DNA of 64,000 bases from Trichuris trichiura (lineage: Eukaryota > Nematoda > Enoplea > Trichinellida > Trichuridae). A program made the translations under genes and the position numbers. A model generated the notes under the pieces. That model saw only the letters and a list, made by a program, of their open reading frames with translations. It searched no databases and was not told the origin of the DNA. This document shows positions 35,701-46,037 of the stretch, piece after piece. The DNA is taken from the NCBI GenBank assembly GCA_037903355.1, contig JBAJFE010000004.1:3534001-3598000 (forward strand), written 5' to 3'. The first letter of the stretch is position 1; every line of letters begins with the position of its first letter.

Positions 35701-37281
35701 GGTCCAAAGGTAAAACAAATACAATCTCAAAACAGTAGTTAAAAGAATGAATACGTAAATAACAGGATGGAGATGAAAAAACTCCTGTTGCACAAGAAGA
35801 AGGAAATGAAAAGCCACAGGTACTGGAAGGCATTTTATTTATTTATAATGATTCTGATGGGTGCATTTGATCACAAGGAAAAGCCCGAAGATGGAGAAGA
35901 AGTAAGCGACATGAACTCATGCACGTAAACTACCACCATTATTACCCCTATTAATAGCCAAAAGAGAATGAATTAGAAGCTGAGAAAAAGGAAGACGATG
36001 AAACAGATCAGCAGGTAAGATAAGCTCTCATCCTTCTCGTCTACATCAATGATTATTCAGAAACCAGATGAGCAAACAGAAACACCAGCCATAATGACAG
36101 ACCCACCAATAACTGACAACTGCCTGAATAGGCCTTCACAAAGTGGAGAGACTGGAAAACGTTCATCAGAAGAAGGAAAACCGCCAAAGGTTGACGACTG
36201 CTTGAAAATAAATCTTCCACAAGAAGGCGAAGAAAAGAAACCTGAAGAAAAGCCGGTAAGAGAGAATTTAATTCGTGAATATGGACATGATTGAACATAA
36301 CCATGTCGTCAGGAACAAAATGAGCAAACGGAGGACACAGAGAACGAGGTAAGCGACACGCAACCGCATACGGAAAAATGATCAATCCATTGCCCATAGG
36401 AGAAAACAGAAGGCGAAAAACCTGAAAAAACAGAGGAGGTAAAAAATGAGCAAACTCTAATGCATATATTAATGAATACGAACCAATCATAGGATGAAAA
36501 TGCTGTAGAAGAAAAAGTTGAAGAAAAGAAAGCAGAACCGGAAGTACACAAAATCTTATAACATCGCGCATGATAAAGGTAATTCAACATATTTCCAGGA
36601 AAAACCGGTGAAAGCAGAGAACGCTTCAACTGACGAAAATAAAGAAGAACAACCACCAGAGGTAGGCAAAAAGATTTTTGAGTTACGGTTGACGTACTTC
36701 AACATCAGCAAAAGCCAAACACGGAAACTCAAGAAGTAAGGCATGCGTATTAATAAGTACAAGAGCAATAATATCGTTACTCATAGAAACCAGAGAATGA
36801 AGAAACTGCGAACAAAGAAACCCCGAACAATGCCGAAGAGGTATGCTATGGTCATATACGCCCACACGTAACAGCAAAAGTTCAGCAACCACAACAGTCA
36901 ACGGTAAACCCAGAACCAGAACCTACTCCGCCAAAAGAAGAAGAAGAACAGCCGGAAAAGGAAGAGGATAATAAAGCGAAATCGACTCCACCGACTACTA
37001 CATCTCTTGAAGTGGTGGTCGTACATAACCAAATCAATGCAAAGGATACACAAAATAAGGTTCCTACAGCTGTGCTGCTTGGACAGGGAGCAAAACACAT
37101 AGAACCAACTCCCGCAAAGACAGCGCCGCGGGTGCGTTGCCCACCTGGTGTCAGAGGACAAAACTGTGGAACAGGAAAGCAGGTTGCAACGCCTACAAAA
37201 ATGAGTACAAGAACAACGACAGTTGCGCCAAAGAAACAACAGAAATCATTCTTCAGCAAACTCTGGTCATACTTCGGCTAA
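29711..37281 (+). CDS. Micro-exon gene A: secreted Glu/Lys-rich repeat protein
   Basis: Not a family I know. Exon 1 (29711-29747) and exon 2 (31218-31378) together encode a signal peptide: MRLLHIFIAFSI then ALARISYA. From there to 36840 I count about 50 tiny exons of 24-80 nt (one near 36058-36254 is about 197 nt). Each has AG before it and GT after it, and nearly all begin and end in phase 0, so skipping most of them keeps the frame. They encode Glu/Lys/Gln/Pro-rich, disordered peptide. Early examples are 31436-31483, 31538-31591 and 31645-31704. The last exon (36886-37281, 131 codons) has a TTT-rich linker, two cysteines (RVRCPPGVRGQNCG) and a basic amphipathic end, KSFFSKLWSYFG. Estimated full length is about 1,100 residues. 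An AATAAA follows at about 37330. The long intron 1 is 1,470 bp. Confidence 0.75.
31436..34530 (+). repeat. Tandem array of a three-exon cassette within gene A
   Basis: Nine cassettes of about 340 bp each hold three symmetric exons. Exon alpha is 48-81 nt, usually with acceptor TTCTTAAG and donor GTATAG. Exon beta is 54-60 nt, acceptor TGCAG or CGCAG, donor GTAC. Exon gamma is 54-60 nt, acceptor AATAGCAG or AATAACAG, donor GTTCGC or GTACGC. A tenth alpha (34507-34533) closes the array. Two neighbouring cassettes form a near-identical 685-bp unit repeated at about 31840-32520 and 32525-33200. The introns are as conserved as the exons, pointing to recent unequal crossing-over or gene conversion. 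Confidence 0.85.
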
Positions 37282-37573
37282 CTATTCAAATGGTTTGATG
37301 AACTTAATTCGCGTGGTTTTCATAGAAATAATAAACGTTCAATGGGAATTCATAGAGTTGCAATTCACAGCATGCAATATAGCGCGCCATGTCTTCGTCA
37401 AGTTATCACAATTTCATTCAGCCCACGTAACGTGCATAAACTTCCATAAGGTGAAGTGAAGAAAACGCGAGTATGCATATTAGTACACAAAGTAAGAGGG
37501 TTGAAAGGCATTGTACAAAAAATGTTAACAATAACAGTTTTTGAAAACTGGACGCCTTTTAACGGGTCTGGGT
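37282..37573. other. 3' UTR of gene A and spacer
   Basis: The stretch after the stop codon (TAACTATTCAA, then CGCGTGGTTTT and AATAATAAACG) is shared with the 3' UTR of gene B. Confidence 0.6.
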
Positions 37574-37843
37574 GTTTTCATGATGGAGTTTTTCTTACGG
37601 TTTTTTGTCTTGCCCGTTGTTAGTTTCTGAAATCATCGAAGCAAACGGCCTACCAACGGCTGGATGAGCAGTTGTTAAGCAAAAAATTCGGAACAATCTT
37701 ACACTTTGAAAGCGTAAGACTGTTTCAAATTTTTTCCTTAACAAGTACTCATCCATCCGTTGGCAGGGCATTTGCTTCGGTTATTTCAGAGACTAACAAC
37801 GGGCAAGACAGAAAACCGTAAGAAAAAACTCCATCATGAAAAC
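37574..37843. repeat. 270-bp palindromic element (Penelope-end-like)
   Basis: A near-complete palindrome. The left end GTTTTCATGATGGAG pairs with CTCCATCATGAAAAC on the right, and the arms run to a loop near 37705. The arms contain TTACGG...TTGCCCGTTG, like the other Penelope-type termini here, and CCAACGGCTGGATGAG, related to the fragment at 9484-9590. No target duplication found, no coding capacity. Confidence 0.7.
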
Positions 37844-39832
37844 AATAACAGTTTGAGTATATGTCTTGTTTCAGTGTCAGATGAAGAAGTGAAGCAGCCT
37901 CGTCAGCTACGAGTGTAACCAATCTGTCTATCAATGAGTTCAGTTCACTTACAGGTAGTGCACATGATTATTTTGAAGTGCAGTCATTTCACTGCTCACA
38001 TACAAGAAACAGCTAGGAGTGAATGCACGATTTGGCATTGTTCAAACGCGCTTGCATAATGAATAAGGTGGTAACATAAAGAAAATAGGCTGTCGTTTGG
38101 ACAGATGCACTGAATAGCAAAACAGATAAAGGGAGCGGCCCACTTACGATGCATTTCGTTCCAAGCGTTCCATCCAAAGTCGAAATTCTTATAATCAACG
38201 CGGTTAATGCCGAACCGGACAGCAGAGGCAGCGGCTTGCTAGTGGCCACACATTGGTTCAATGCCATCATTAATATACAATTAGGTTCAGCCTTAAGCAT
38301 CAAGATAGAGTTGAATTGCAAGGTATTGAATCAATATCAGCATACAAAAGGCGAACCGCCAAGGTAAAAGGTCTTCGCGGCAAAATGGATCTGACAAACT
38401 GTAATGCACCTATCGCTAGCAACAGTTAAACCGAATCTGACTCCTCAAGGATTCGATACAATTTGGAGATTCCATCCGCCAACAACCAAAGCTGTTTCCT
38501 TAGCACTAAGTTCCAAATTTAGCTACGGCTCATTCTGACTTCCATTGCTCCCGTCTGCAACAAACGAAGCAGTGATAGTAGCACATACATATATACATGC
38601 TGACGGACAGACATTTCGACTTAGGCTATAGTCAACGTGTTAAGCAGAATAGCAAAACGCAAAGGTCCTATCTTTGTGCACTGAGAGTTTGCTGCTTAAT
38701 TAATATATCAAAATGAAGAGTTAAAAAACTAGCTGATAAGAAGGTAGTAGATAATTTAATTTGAAAAAAATCATTTAACTCAAAGTTGTTCTTTTCACCC
38801 GTTATACATTTTTTATCCACTCAAAGAAAATTATCTACGGTCCAAACGGCCTTTTGGTGAAATGGCTGTAAACCGTAAAAAGATCGTCACAATAACTCAA
38901 GTCTTCAGGTGCGTGTAGCTTTCACATTATGCGTTATCCGTCATCACGGAACGCGAAGTGAATGCAATGCTGAGGAACGCAGACGTGCCCAATGAAGCCG
39001 AACTGTGGAAACAATCTTAAAGGATCACTTTTAAAGCTTGACAACGGCACTTGCGTTCTTCCCTTTGCCCTATATCTTACTGGCGTTTTATAAAAGGAGA
39101 AAATAACCAAACAGCAGTGAAATATCCGGTATCAGCTCGCCCAGGTTTGAGCGCAACTCTGAATACTCTGATTACGGTTCAAGATACAAAAGTTTAGCAA
39201 TGCCACCGTAAGTGGTTTAGTCTGCTTTACTGGACATTGAAAATTCGTAGCTTCATTTGTAGCAATGCTGTCTTCAACAAATGACTAAGGTGAAATTTGA
39301 TATACGATAGCACGAAAGAGAAAGCAAGTTCAACACGCGCTGCTAAACATAATCAAAGGGTGCGTTGAAGCCCTGCCTGATATAGCAAAGCGGAAGGAAG
39401 GGCTTCGTTTAAGAAAATGCAGTACTAGAGAAAGAAACTAAGATCCGACACCGTAACCAACATCAGCTAAACGATGCCCACTTAGCAAACAAGGAAAGTA
39501 AAGCTAACTTAATCTCCATCCCATCAATACGGAAATGTGCAACGTGTCCAACGTTAATTGAATCGTTCACTCGTAAAACGTGAAATGCATGTGAACATCA
39601 GCTGGAAGCATTTGTTAAACGAATAGAAAAGTATAAAGAACAGCGGACGGTCATATGCTGCCCCTTCTGTTCATGATCACACTTGTAAAACAAGCGGTTA
39701 CTATATGCGGTTGTAATTTTTACGCCTGCCAACAGACCAAGCATGAAAATGCACCTTACGTGTGTCAACCAATTTACTATGCAAACTCAACGTATCATTT
39801 CATTTAATTGTACAGAAAAGTCACTTGACGGA
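37844..39832. other. Intergenic between paralogues A and B
   Basis: Two kb of AT-rich sequence. An open frame at 38149-38367 has no recognisable product. Nothing else supported. Confidence 0.5.
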
Positions 39833-39932
39833 ATGAGTGATTACAGCTGCGAATGAAGCCGAAAATTAGATTTTCATCACTGTATATATACTGTGCAAAA
39901 TTTCCAGAAGGACGTAGACAATTTTCATAACC
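39833..39932 (+). promoter_or_regulatory. Core promoter of micro-exon gene B
   Basis: ACAGCTGCGAAT (about 39843) followed by CACTGTATATATACTGTG, whose core GTATATATAC is palindromic, 42 bp before the start codon. Same order and spacing as upstream of gene A. Confidence 0.55.
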
Positions 39933-41640
39933 ATGCGATTCTTTTGTACTTTCGTTACACTTTCTGCCGGTAAGTAGAATCGTATTGTTAACGCTGTGCT
40001 CATAAAAAATATTAGTCGATGGAAAGGAGCAGTAATAATTTTTAAAAAAGACATAAGGAAAATTAAATGCCCTAAAGCGCACAGAACATCTTAGCTCCAA
40101 ACCATAGGAGCATAACAAGGGAGTAGCACAAAAATGTGGGGTAGCAAATAAACATTTCTTCATTTCAAATGATTTACTTAACGTAGGTTCTAAACAGAGA
40201 GATCGAGGCACGCTGTCATTCCATATAAAGCGTGAGATAAGATGGAAATGCAGAGACTTTTTACGTCATAAGAGAACGAAAGCTTTACATAGAATCATGT
40301 TCATCTAGAGAAAAGAAAATGCATGTCAGTGTTGCTTACTATCGCAGAAAAGAGAGAATGAGAATTGTAGAGCAAAAAAATTTTTTTCGCTGAATGATAG
40401 TACGTAAGAAGGAAATAGGCAAAACAGTAACTTAGAAATGACCTCAGTCAGAATTACAAATGGAAGGCATACGTTTCCAGCAAGCACCATTAGAAGAAAC
40501 GCAACAGATTTCCAAGGAAACGTAAAGGAGATGGGTGAATTCGATTTGTTCCTATCAACTATCGAATAGGTTTATGTGACAACAAGCAAACTCGGAGACG
40601 TTAAAATTGAAATGTCATAATTTCTAAGTTCAGAAGAATCGACAGATGCAGCAATCCGCCAACGACGCGTAGACTTGTTGATCAAGTGGACATTGAAACC
40701 CAAACTACTTCCGAAGCTAAATATGTATACGAAGGTTACAGTTGGGGCGGAAAATCTAAACCGACCCACAAATGAACGTTCAAACCAAAACCGATAACAA
40801 ACGCGTCACTGTTTACAAATCATATTAAACATATAGGAAATAATTTCTTTACGAGAAAGCGTCAGTAAAATAAAGGATCACACTGCAAACAAAAGATCAG
40901 TACTATAACAGGAGCAATTATAAAAGCTCCCATTGGAAAAGAGAACCATATAATCCTAGCGGGACAGTAGACAGGAAGCTCAGTCAACTACGACTTATCT
41001 CAACTACACTTAATTTTTAAAAAAATAATTTTGTTTTACAGCGTTGGCATGGACTTCATACGCCGCACCAATACGGGAAGAACCTAGCGCAGAAAAGGTA
41101 GCCAAAAATGGAGTTACCTCGGCGCAAAATACAACTGAACCTCAACAACCGATAAGCACTGAAGCACCAAGCGCAGAAAACAAAAAAGCACAGGTAACGT
41201 GATTAGCAAAGAATGAGAAAGATTGAGTTCTTATGAGCACACAGCAGAAGTCAACAGAAGCAAAAGAGTCTGAGAAAGAAAAGTCGACAAAGGAACAAAA
41301 GGTTTAGACAAAAACGAACACGTACGAAAGGTAACTGGTACAGATATAGGAAACAGCAATAGAAAAAAAGGAGAACAAAACTTCAGTTGAAAGCCCAAGC
41401 AATGCGCAACAAGAACAGCGACCGGTATGTAAAGCATTTTGCTTGTTTACGATGAAAAATATTAAGATCGACAATATGAACAGAATCAGAACCCACAAAG
41501 TGCAGATAAAGTAAGCAATATGTGTGTTCATATATGTCAAACACTCGTCACCGTTATTCATAGGGAAAAGCAAAAGAGGAAGAAACTAAAAAAAATAGAA
41601 AACGGCGTTAATGAAGCAGAGGTATGAAGATCACATATAG

Positions 41641-41675
<35 letters not shown>

Positions 41676-43003
41676 TAAATGTAACTTCTTGGTACGGGAC
41701 CGTATAGTTTCATGTTGATTTTCTTTTACGGAAATTTTGTCCCGTTGATAATATTTTTATTATTCCGTAGCTTTCGGGTAAAACGAGACCCGTCTTCAGC
41801 GGTGTTAATATAAAGCAATGACGCAACGAAAATTCACGGTGTTAAAATGATGTAACGGGTGTTGCGCGGGGATGTTTTAACTGTTTAAAGTCAAATGAAA
41901 TTCTGAAGAACAACACATATCTACAACAAGAAAAATGGCTAGCTGACAGACAGAAGATGAGGACACAATGAAATCTACTTTAAAACATTTGACTTTAAAC
42001 AGTTAAAACATCCTCGCGCAACACCCGTTATATCATTTTAACACCGTGAACTTTCGTTACGTCATTGCTTTATATTAACGCCGCTGAAGACGGGTCTCGT
42101 TTGACCCGAAAGCTACGGAATAATAATAAAAATATTATCAACGGGACAAAATTTCCGCAAAAGAAACTCAACATGAAACTATACGGTCCCGTACCAAGAA
42201 GTTACATTTACAATATATATATATATATATATATATAACCTACGAATAGGAGCGTATGCGATCTTCATAACTCCGCTTCATAAGCAATATCAGCAATATG
42301 GCAGTAAGGCTTTATAGGTTATATGTAGGCTACATATACATATGTATATGTATATATACCCTACATATAACCTATAAAGCCTTACTGCCATATTGCTGAC
42401 ATGTTCGCTTGCATTAAAGGTAGTTTTGAAAAACCTGCAGCCAACGGAAAGTGTAACGACTGAAGCGAAGCAAAATGATGAAGTAAAACCGGAGGTGTTT
42501 AGCAATCTTATAGAGAAACAACCGACTCATAGTACCCATGGTAGGAACCAGTGGAAAAGACCATAGCAAATGAAAACATTACTGGACAGACATCGCAAAG
42601 GGAAGTGGCTCAGGTTACGAAAGGAGGCCAGATGAAGGAAAAGGAAGATAAGTACAAACCATCAAGTGGCTCACTTACTTCTATACTTGTAAAAAGACCT
42701 ACTGAAGGAAAAGATACGAATAGGACAGCTGCTATTGCTTCTTCTGGACAGCAATCAGAAGCGATGCAAAGACAGAACAGAGACAGACCGCGACGTATGC
42801 GTTCACCGTCTGTTCATGGGAAAACAGACGATGCTGGCTGTCGGCCAGTATACAGACCTCGAGGGACGCCACCTTTAACAAGGCGCAATTGCATGAAGAG
42901 AAGAAGTCGAAGTCGCTTACTGACAACTACAACAACAACAACAACAACGCCATTACCAAAAAAGAAGTCATTCCTAGACAAGATAAAGTCGATCTTTGGC
43001 TAA
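39933..43003 (+). CDS. Micro-exon gene B: shorter paralogue of gene A
   Basis: Predicted exons: 39933-39969, 41042-41193, 41248-41301, 41350-41424, 41484-41510, 41564-41621, 42441-42494 and 42545-43003. Exons 1-2 give a signal peptide (MRFFCTFVTLSA then ALAWTSYA) matching gene A residue for residue in layout. The internal exons are symmetric and Glu/Lys/Gln-rich. The exception is 41564-41621 (58 nt), which has a one-base excess in an A run relative to gene A's matching exon and would shift the frame. Skipping it leaves an intact protein of about 285 residues. The last exon (152 codons) is less acidic and more basic than gene A's, with two cysteines (DAGCRP and RRNCMK). It then has a (Thr)9 run and KKKSFLDKIKSIFG, matching gene A's end. 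An AATAAA lies at about 43047. Function unknown; presumably secreted. Confidence 0.75.
41770..41799 (-). ncRNA. Hammerhead-like core, copy 4
   Basis: Minus strand: CTGAAGAC, stem GGGT...ACCC, then GAAAGC, 30 nt. Located in the left arm of the fold-back element, opposed to copy 5. Confidence 0.45.
42084..42113 (+). ncRNA. Hammerhead-like core, copy 5
   Basis: CTGAAGAC, GGGTCTCGTTTGACCC, GAAAGC, 30 nt, in the right arm of the fold-back element. Confidence 0.45.
42290..42399. repeat. 110-bp perfect-armed palindrome
   Basis: TCAGCAATATGGCAGTAAGG at the left is exactly inverted at the right (...CTGCCATATTGCTGA), with arms of about 40 bp around an AT-rich core of TATACATATGTATATG type. It sits in the same gene B intron as the fold-back element. 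Confidence 0.85.
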
Positions 43004-43378
43004 CTATTCAAGTAACCTGAAAAGCTGAATACGCGTGGTTTTGCTGGAAATAATAAACGTGAGCAAAGAAATTACAGAGCCTAAAAACCTATGCTTCAAT
43101 ATGAAGTGCAGGACACTTATTATCAACCATAATCTCATATCTATTAACGCTTACGCCCAAACGAAAAGAGACTAAGCATCCTTTGATAACATAAACTTAA
43201 TGGTATGATCTAAGCGCTTAGCCATAAATCCCCTTTGGATGACCCTTTTTACACTTAATAATAACATCTGCAATAACGCCTATAACCTGACTTCAACCGA
43301 TGCTATCAGTAGCAAATAAGGATTATGCCATAGCATCACGGTTTATCGTAAGGGAGCTAGCTTCACAAAAGTTTATAA
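43004..43378. other. 3' UTR of gene B and spacer
   Basis: Begins with sequence shared with gene A's 3' UTR. The last 8 bp (43371-43378) are one copy of the Merlin target duplication. Confidence 0.5.
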
Positions 43379-45568
43379 GGATCTCGTCCGACTTCAGCCC
43401 GCCGTCGGCATTGGCGGCAACATCACACGGTAATACGCTGCGATAATACGGATAAGCCGCGCAACGGGTGTGACGGTGTACTGTGGATTGAAGAACACGT
43501 GCCGCGCAAGTTGAACGTGGAGACAAAGGACGGTTAGTGCCACCTGCAGTTTGACCGGTCAGTGACCTGCGGATTGCGTTTCCATGTCACTTGTGCAGCT
43601 ACTATCCCTTGCGAAATAATGCAGGTGAGGGATGAAACAGCTGCGCGCGCATTCCCATAATGGGTAACAGAATGGAGCGGCAGGGGCACATGCAGAGAGG
43701 GTGTTATTGACCCGCGAATTATCTGCGCACGAATTGTGTAGCTGTGCAATTGAGTAACGGTTGCAAGTGTCACCGATCCGGTTACTGACCCTTGCGAAAC
43801 ATTGATGGTGAGGGATTAAACCGCTGCACATGCATTGCTGGCACACGGAGTGCAACGCGCCTGCAGTGATGTATCCCAGGGTTCCGTTAGTTATTCGTCC
43901 AAAACATTGAAGGTCAACGCTCCGGTTGCCACTGTGTCGTGGCAAAATGCGCGAACCTCATTGTAAAGTATGAACACACCTTGCGCAAGCCGAAGTGAAC
44001 CTGGCCGGAAAAGCAACCGAACAAACACCGCCTGGCTGCACCAAACGGTGCGGGATGAAGAAACAGCGGCTAATTTCCTTCGCGAAAAAGGGCTGCTGCA
44101 TCGCGAAAGGCTGTGCCCCGTTTGTGGAGAGGCGATGCGTCTGACGCGCCGTGGCATGGCGTGGAGGTGTTTTAAACGCTCCTGCAGGAAGGAAGTGGCC
44201 GTACGAACAGGGACGTGGTTCGACGGTAAGGGCACTATGCGCTGAAGCCGTTACGAGTGCTATGTACTGCAGTGTGTCCATTGTAGTCCCACGGAACAAG
44301 GTGAAGCTGCAGAAGGCCGTCCAGATTATTTTCAACTGGAGTCGTGAGTACACCACGTCCAAATTCTGTGTACACGAGCTGGGTGCGGATTCGCACGCCT
44401 TCTGTTGTTGGTGTTGGCAGTATGTGTGCTTTAGGACTCGGCCACGGCACCGGAGTGCTGTGGAACGGTTACCTGCGGCAAGTTACTGCAGACGCGTTGG
44501 CCAAAAGACCGGTGCAACTGGGAGGACCGGGTATGACGGTGGAACTGGACGAGTCCCTCTTTTCCCGGAGAAAGTACAACCGAGGGAAGATGTACTCGCC
44601 GCTGTGGCTCTTCGGCGGTGTATGTCGGGAAAACGGCGAATTTCACGTCGAACCCGTGAAGGACCGTTCAGCGAACACCCTCCTACCCGTTGTACGGTCC
44701 CGTGTGAGGCCGCAGTCTGCAGTGGTGACTGATGAGTGGCGTGCCTACCGTCGTCTCGGCCGCGAAGGGTACAATCATTCGCGAGTGAATCACTCAAGGA
44801 ACTTCGTCGACCGAGACACGGGCGCCCACACGCAGACCATAGAGTCCATGTGGGCCCAGTTGAAGCGCGGCAACAAGCGGCGGTGTGGAACGCATCGGAG
44901 CGTCGTCGTGTCCTACCTGAACGAGTTCATGTGGAGAAAACGTTTGGGACCCTCTGACGCTTTCGAGGCCATCCTCGCCGACATCCGCATGTTGCACCCG
45001 CCCCGAGTGGACGCGACGCCAGCGCAAGCGGCCTTGCCAGAGCGGATGGTAAATTGGTTCTTTAACGGTTCTGCTCGCTATGCTCGTCTGTATGCTCAGG
45101 AAGAACAAGAGGCGCCGGTGAACGCACCGCCCGTGCCAGCGCACACGCCCGACTGAAGCGCCCCCATCTTCTGCAGCGTTTTCCTCGGTGATGGCGCACC
45201 CATAGACGGTATGTACCCCTGCTGTACGTTAGCGTGTACTGCGCGTGTTACTGAGACGTTCTTACCCACCCGTACAGTAAAGTTGCCACACTTGTCTTCG
45301 GAAACGCCATGTGCACACGGCTTGAATTCATCAGCGTTTGTGTGCTAGACAAAACTTGTCTGCCTTAGTGTGCAAGACCGTACTTGTCTTAGGAAACGTT
45401 ACTGCAATCGTGTGCACACTGCATGAAATCGTCACCGTTAGTGTGCAAGACCATTTGCGCGTGCGTAGCCGCTCAGGGTGCTAAGCCGATTAAGTCTCAC
45501 TAATCCCCACTTGACCTCCTTTGATGTTGCCGCCAATGCCGACGGCGGGCTGAAGTCGGACGAGACCC
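43379..45568 (+). mobile_element. Complete Merlin (IS1016/ISXO2-like) DNA transposon
   Basis: It has 47-bp inverted ends. The left end, 43379-43425, begins GGATCTCGTCCGACTTCAGC. The right end, 45522-45568, is its inverse with a single mismatch at position 3. A perfect 8-bp duplication, gtttataa, flanks it (43371-43378 and 45569-45576). Eight- to nine-bp duplications are characteristic of Merlin. The 2,190-bp element is clearly GC-richer than its surroundings. Subterminal direct repeats are visible: CCCTTGCGAAA twice on the left (about 43607 and 43792), and ACTTGTCTT-GGAAACG and GTGTGCAAGACC twice each on the right (45290-45455). It contains one intact transposase gene. All marks point to recent and possibly current activity. 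Confidence 0.95.
43970..45156 (+). CDS. Merlin transposase (DDE, ISXO2/IS1595-like), three exons
   Basis: The three coding frames join through two small introns with GT-AG borders: 44226-44286 (GTAAGG...TTGTAG) and 44383-44434 (GTGCGG...CTTTAG). The product is 357 residues. The N-terminal zinc ribbon has Cys 49, 52, 67 and 72 (CPVC...WRCFKRSC), followed by VRTGTWF. A helical DNA-binding part ends in ELGLGHGTGV, which is formed across the second splice. The catalytic triad is Asp156 (VELDESLF), Asp217 (VVTDEW) and Glu254 (TQTIESMW). The DDE_Tnp_IS1595 domain extends to about 270. No stop or frame error is left after splicing. Exon 1 could start further upstream, but Met at 43970 is well placed. 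The transposase cuts at the 47-bp ends of the surrounding element. Confidence 0.92.
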
Positions 45569-45576
45569 GTTTATAA

Positions 45577-46037
45577 AACGAACGCCCGTTGGATAATATT
45601 AAATAAAGGTGCATTTCTACACCACAACAGTTCGTACGCTGCTATGTATGCTCTTCCGTTCATACAACAGAAGCTTTGCTCTCGTTAGCTCGCTTGAAGC
45701 GGCTTCATTTTTCGTGTTGACAACATTCAACGCCTCAGACAGTCTCTTGCTTCATTTATCCGAATGCGCTGGATATAAATAGCTGCTGTAAGGTAAATAT
45801 TGCCAAAGTTCAACGTGCAGGAAGCGTAATCAGCGCAGAACTTGAAAATCAATTGTATACTGTTTACCACCACCTCGATGGCATCTGTTGAAATAAATTC
45901 AACTGGAGCACATCTTACTGGACGAAACACTTAAGCCAAATTAGTCGAGCAAACATTACGCCGCGTATACGCAAATAGGGAAGCGCAATTTCGATCATCT
46001 AAGTTCTTTCGCTTCGCTTGTAAGCGCCTTGCCTACA
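45577..46037. other. Intergenic
   Basis: No feature beyond the upstream region of the following small secreted-protein gene. Confidence 0.4.

Larger units (their letters stand above)
41644..42237. mobile_element. Penelope-end fold-back element in a (TA)n tract, inside gene B intron
   Basis: Two arms of about 225 bp (41672-41897 and 41986-42212) are nearly perfect inverted copies around a 90-bp loop. (TA)n runs lie on both outer sides (41644-41670 and 42212-42237), so it probably inserted into TA repeat. Each arm contains CTTGGTACGG..CCGTA, TTACGGAAATTTTGTCCCGT or close variants, and an inverted hammerhead-like core. The outermost parts match the start of the Penelope-like element at 56873 (CTTGGTACGGGAGCGTA). 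It encodes no protein and looks like two opposed Penelope termini. Confidence 0.8.

Noticed and set aside
36053..36571. 172-codon minus-strand frame
   Set aside because: Antisense of several micro-exons of gene A, Leu/Phe-rich through the complement of Glu/Lys codons.
38149..38367. 72-codon frame between genes A and B
   Set aside because: No signal peptide, no similarity and no splice context to either paralogue.
44483..45144. Long antisense frames over the Merlin transposase
   Set aside because: Shadow frames of a GC-rich coding exon; only the plus strand carries DDE and zinc motifs.
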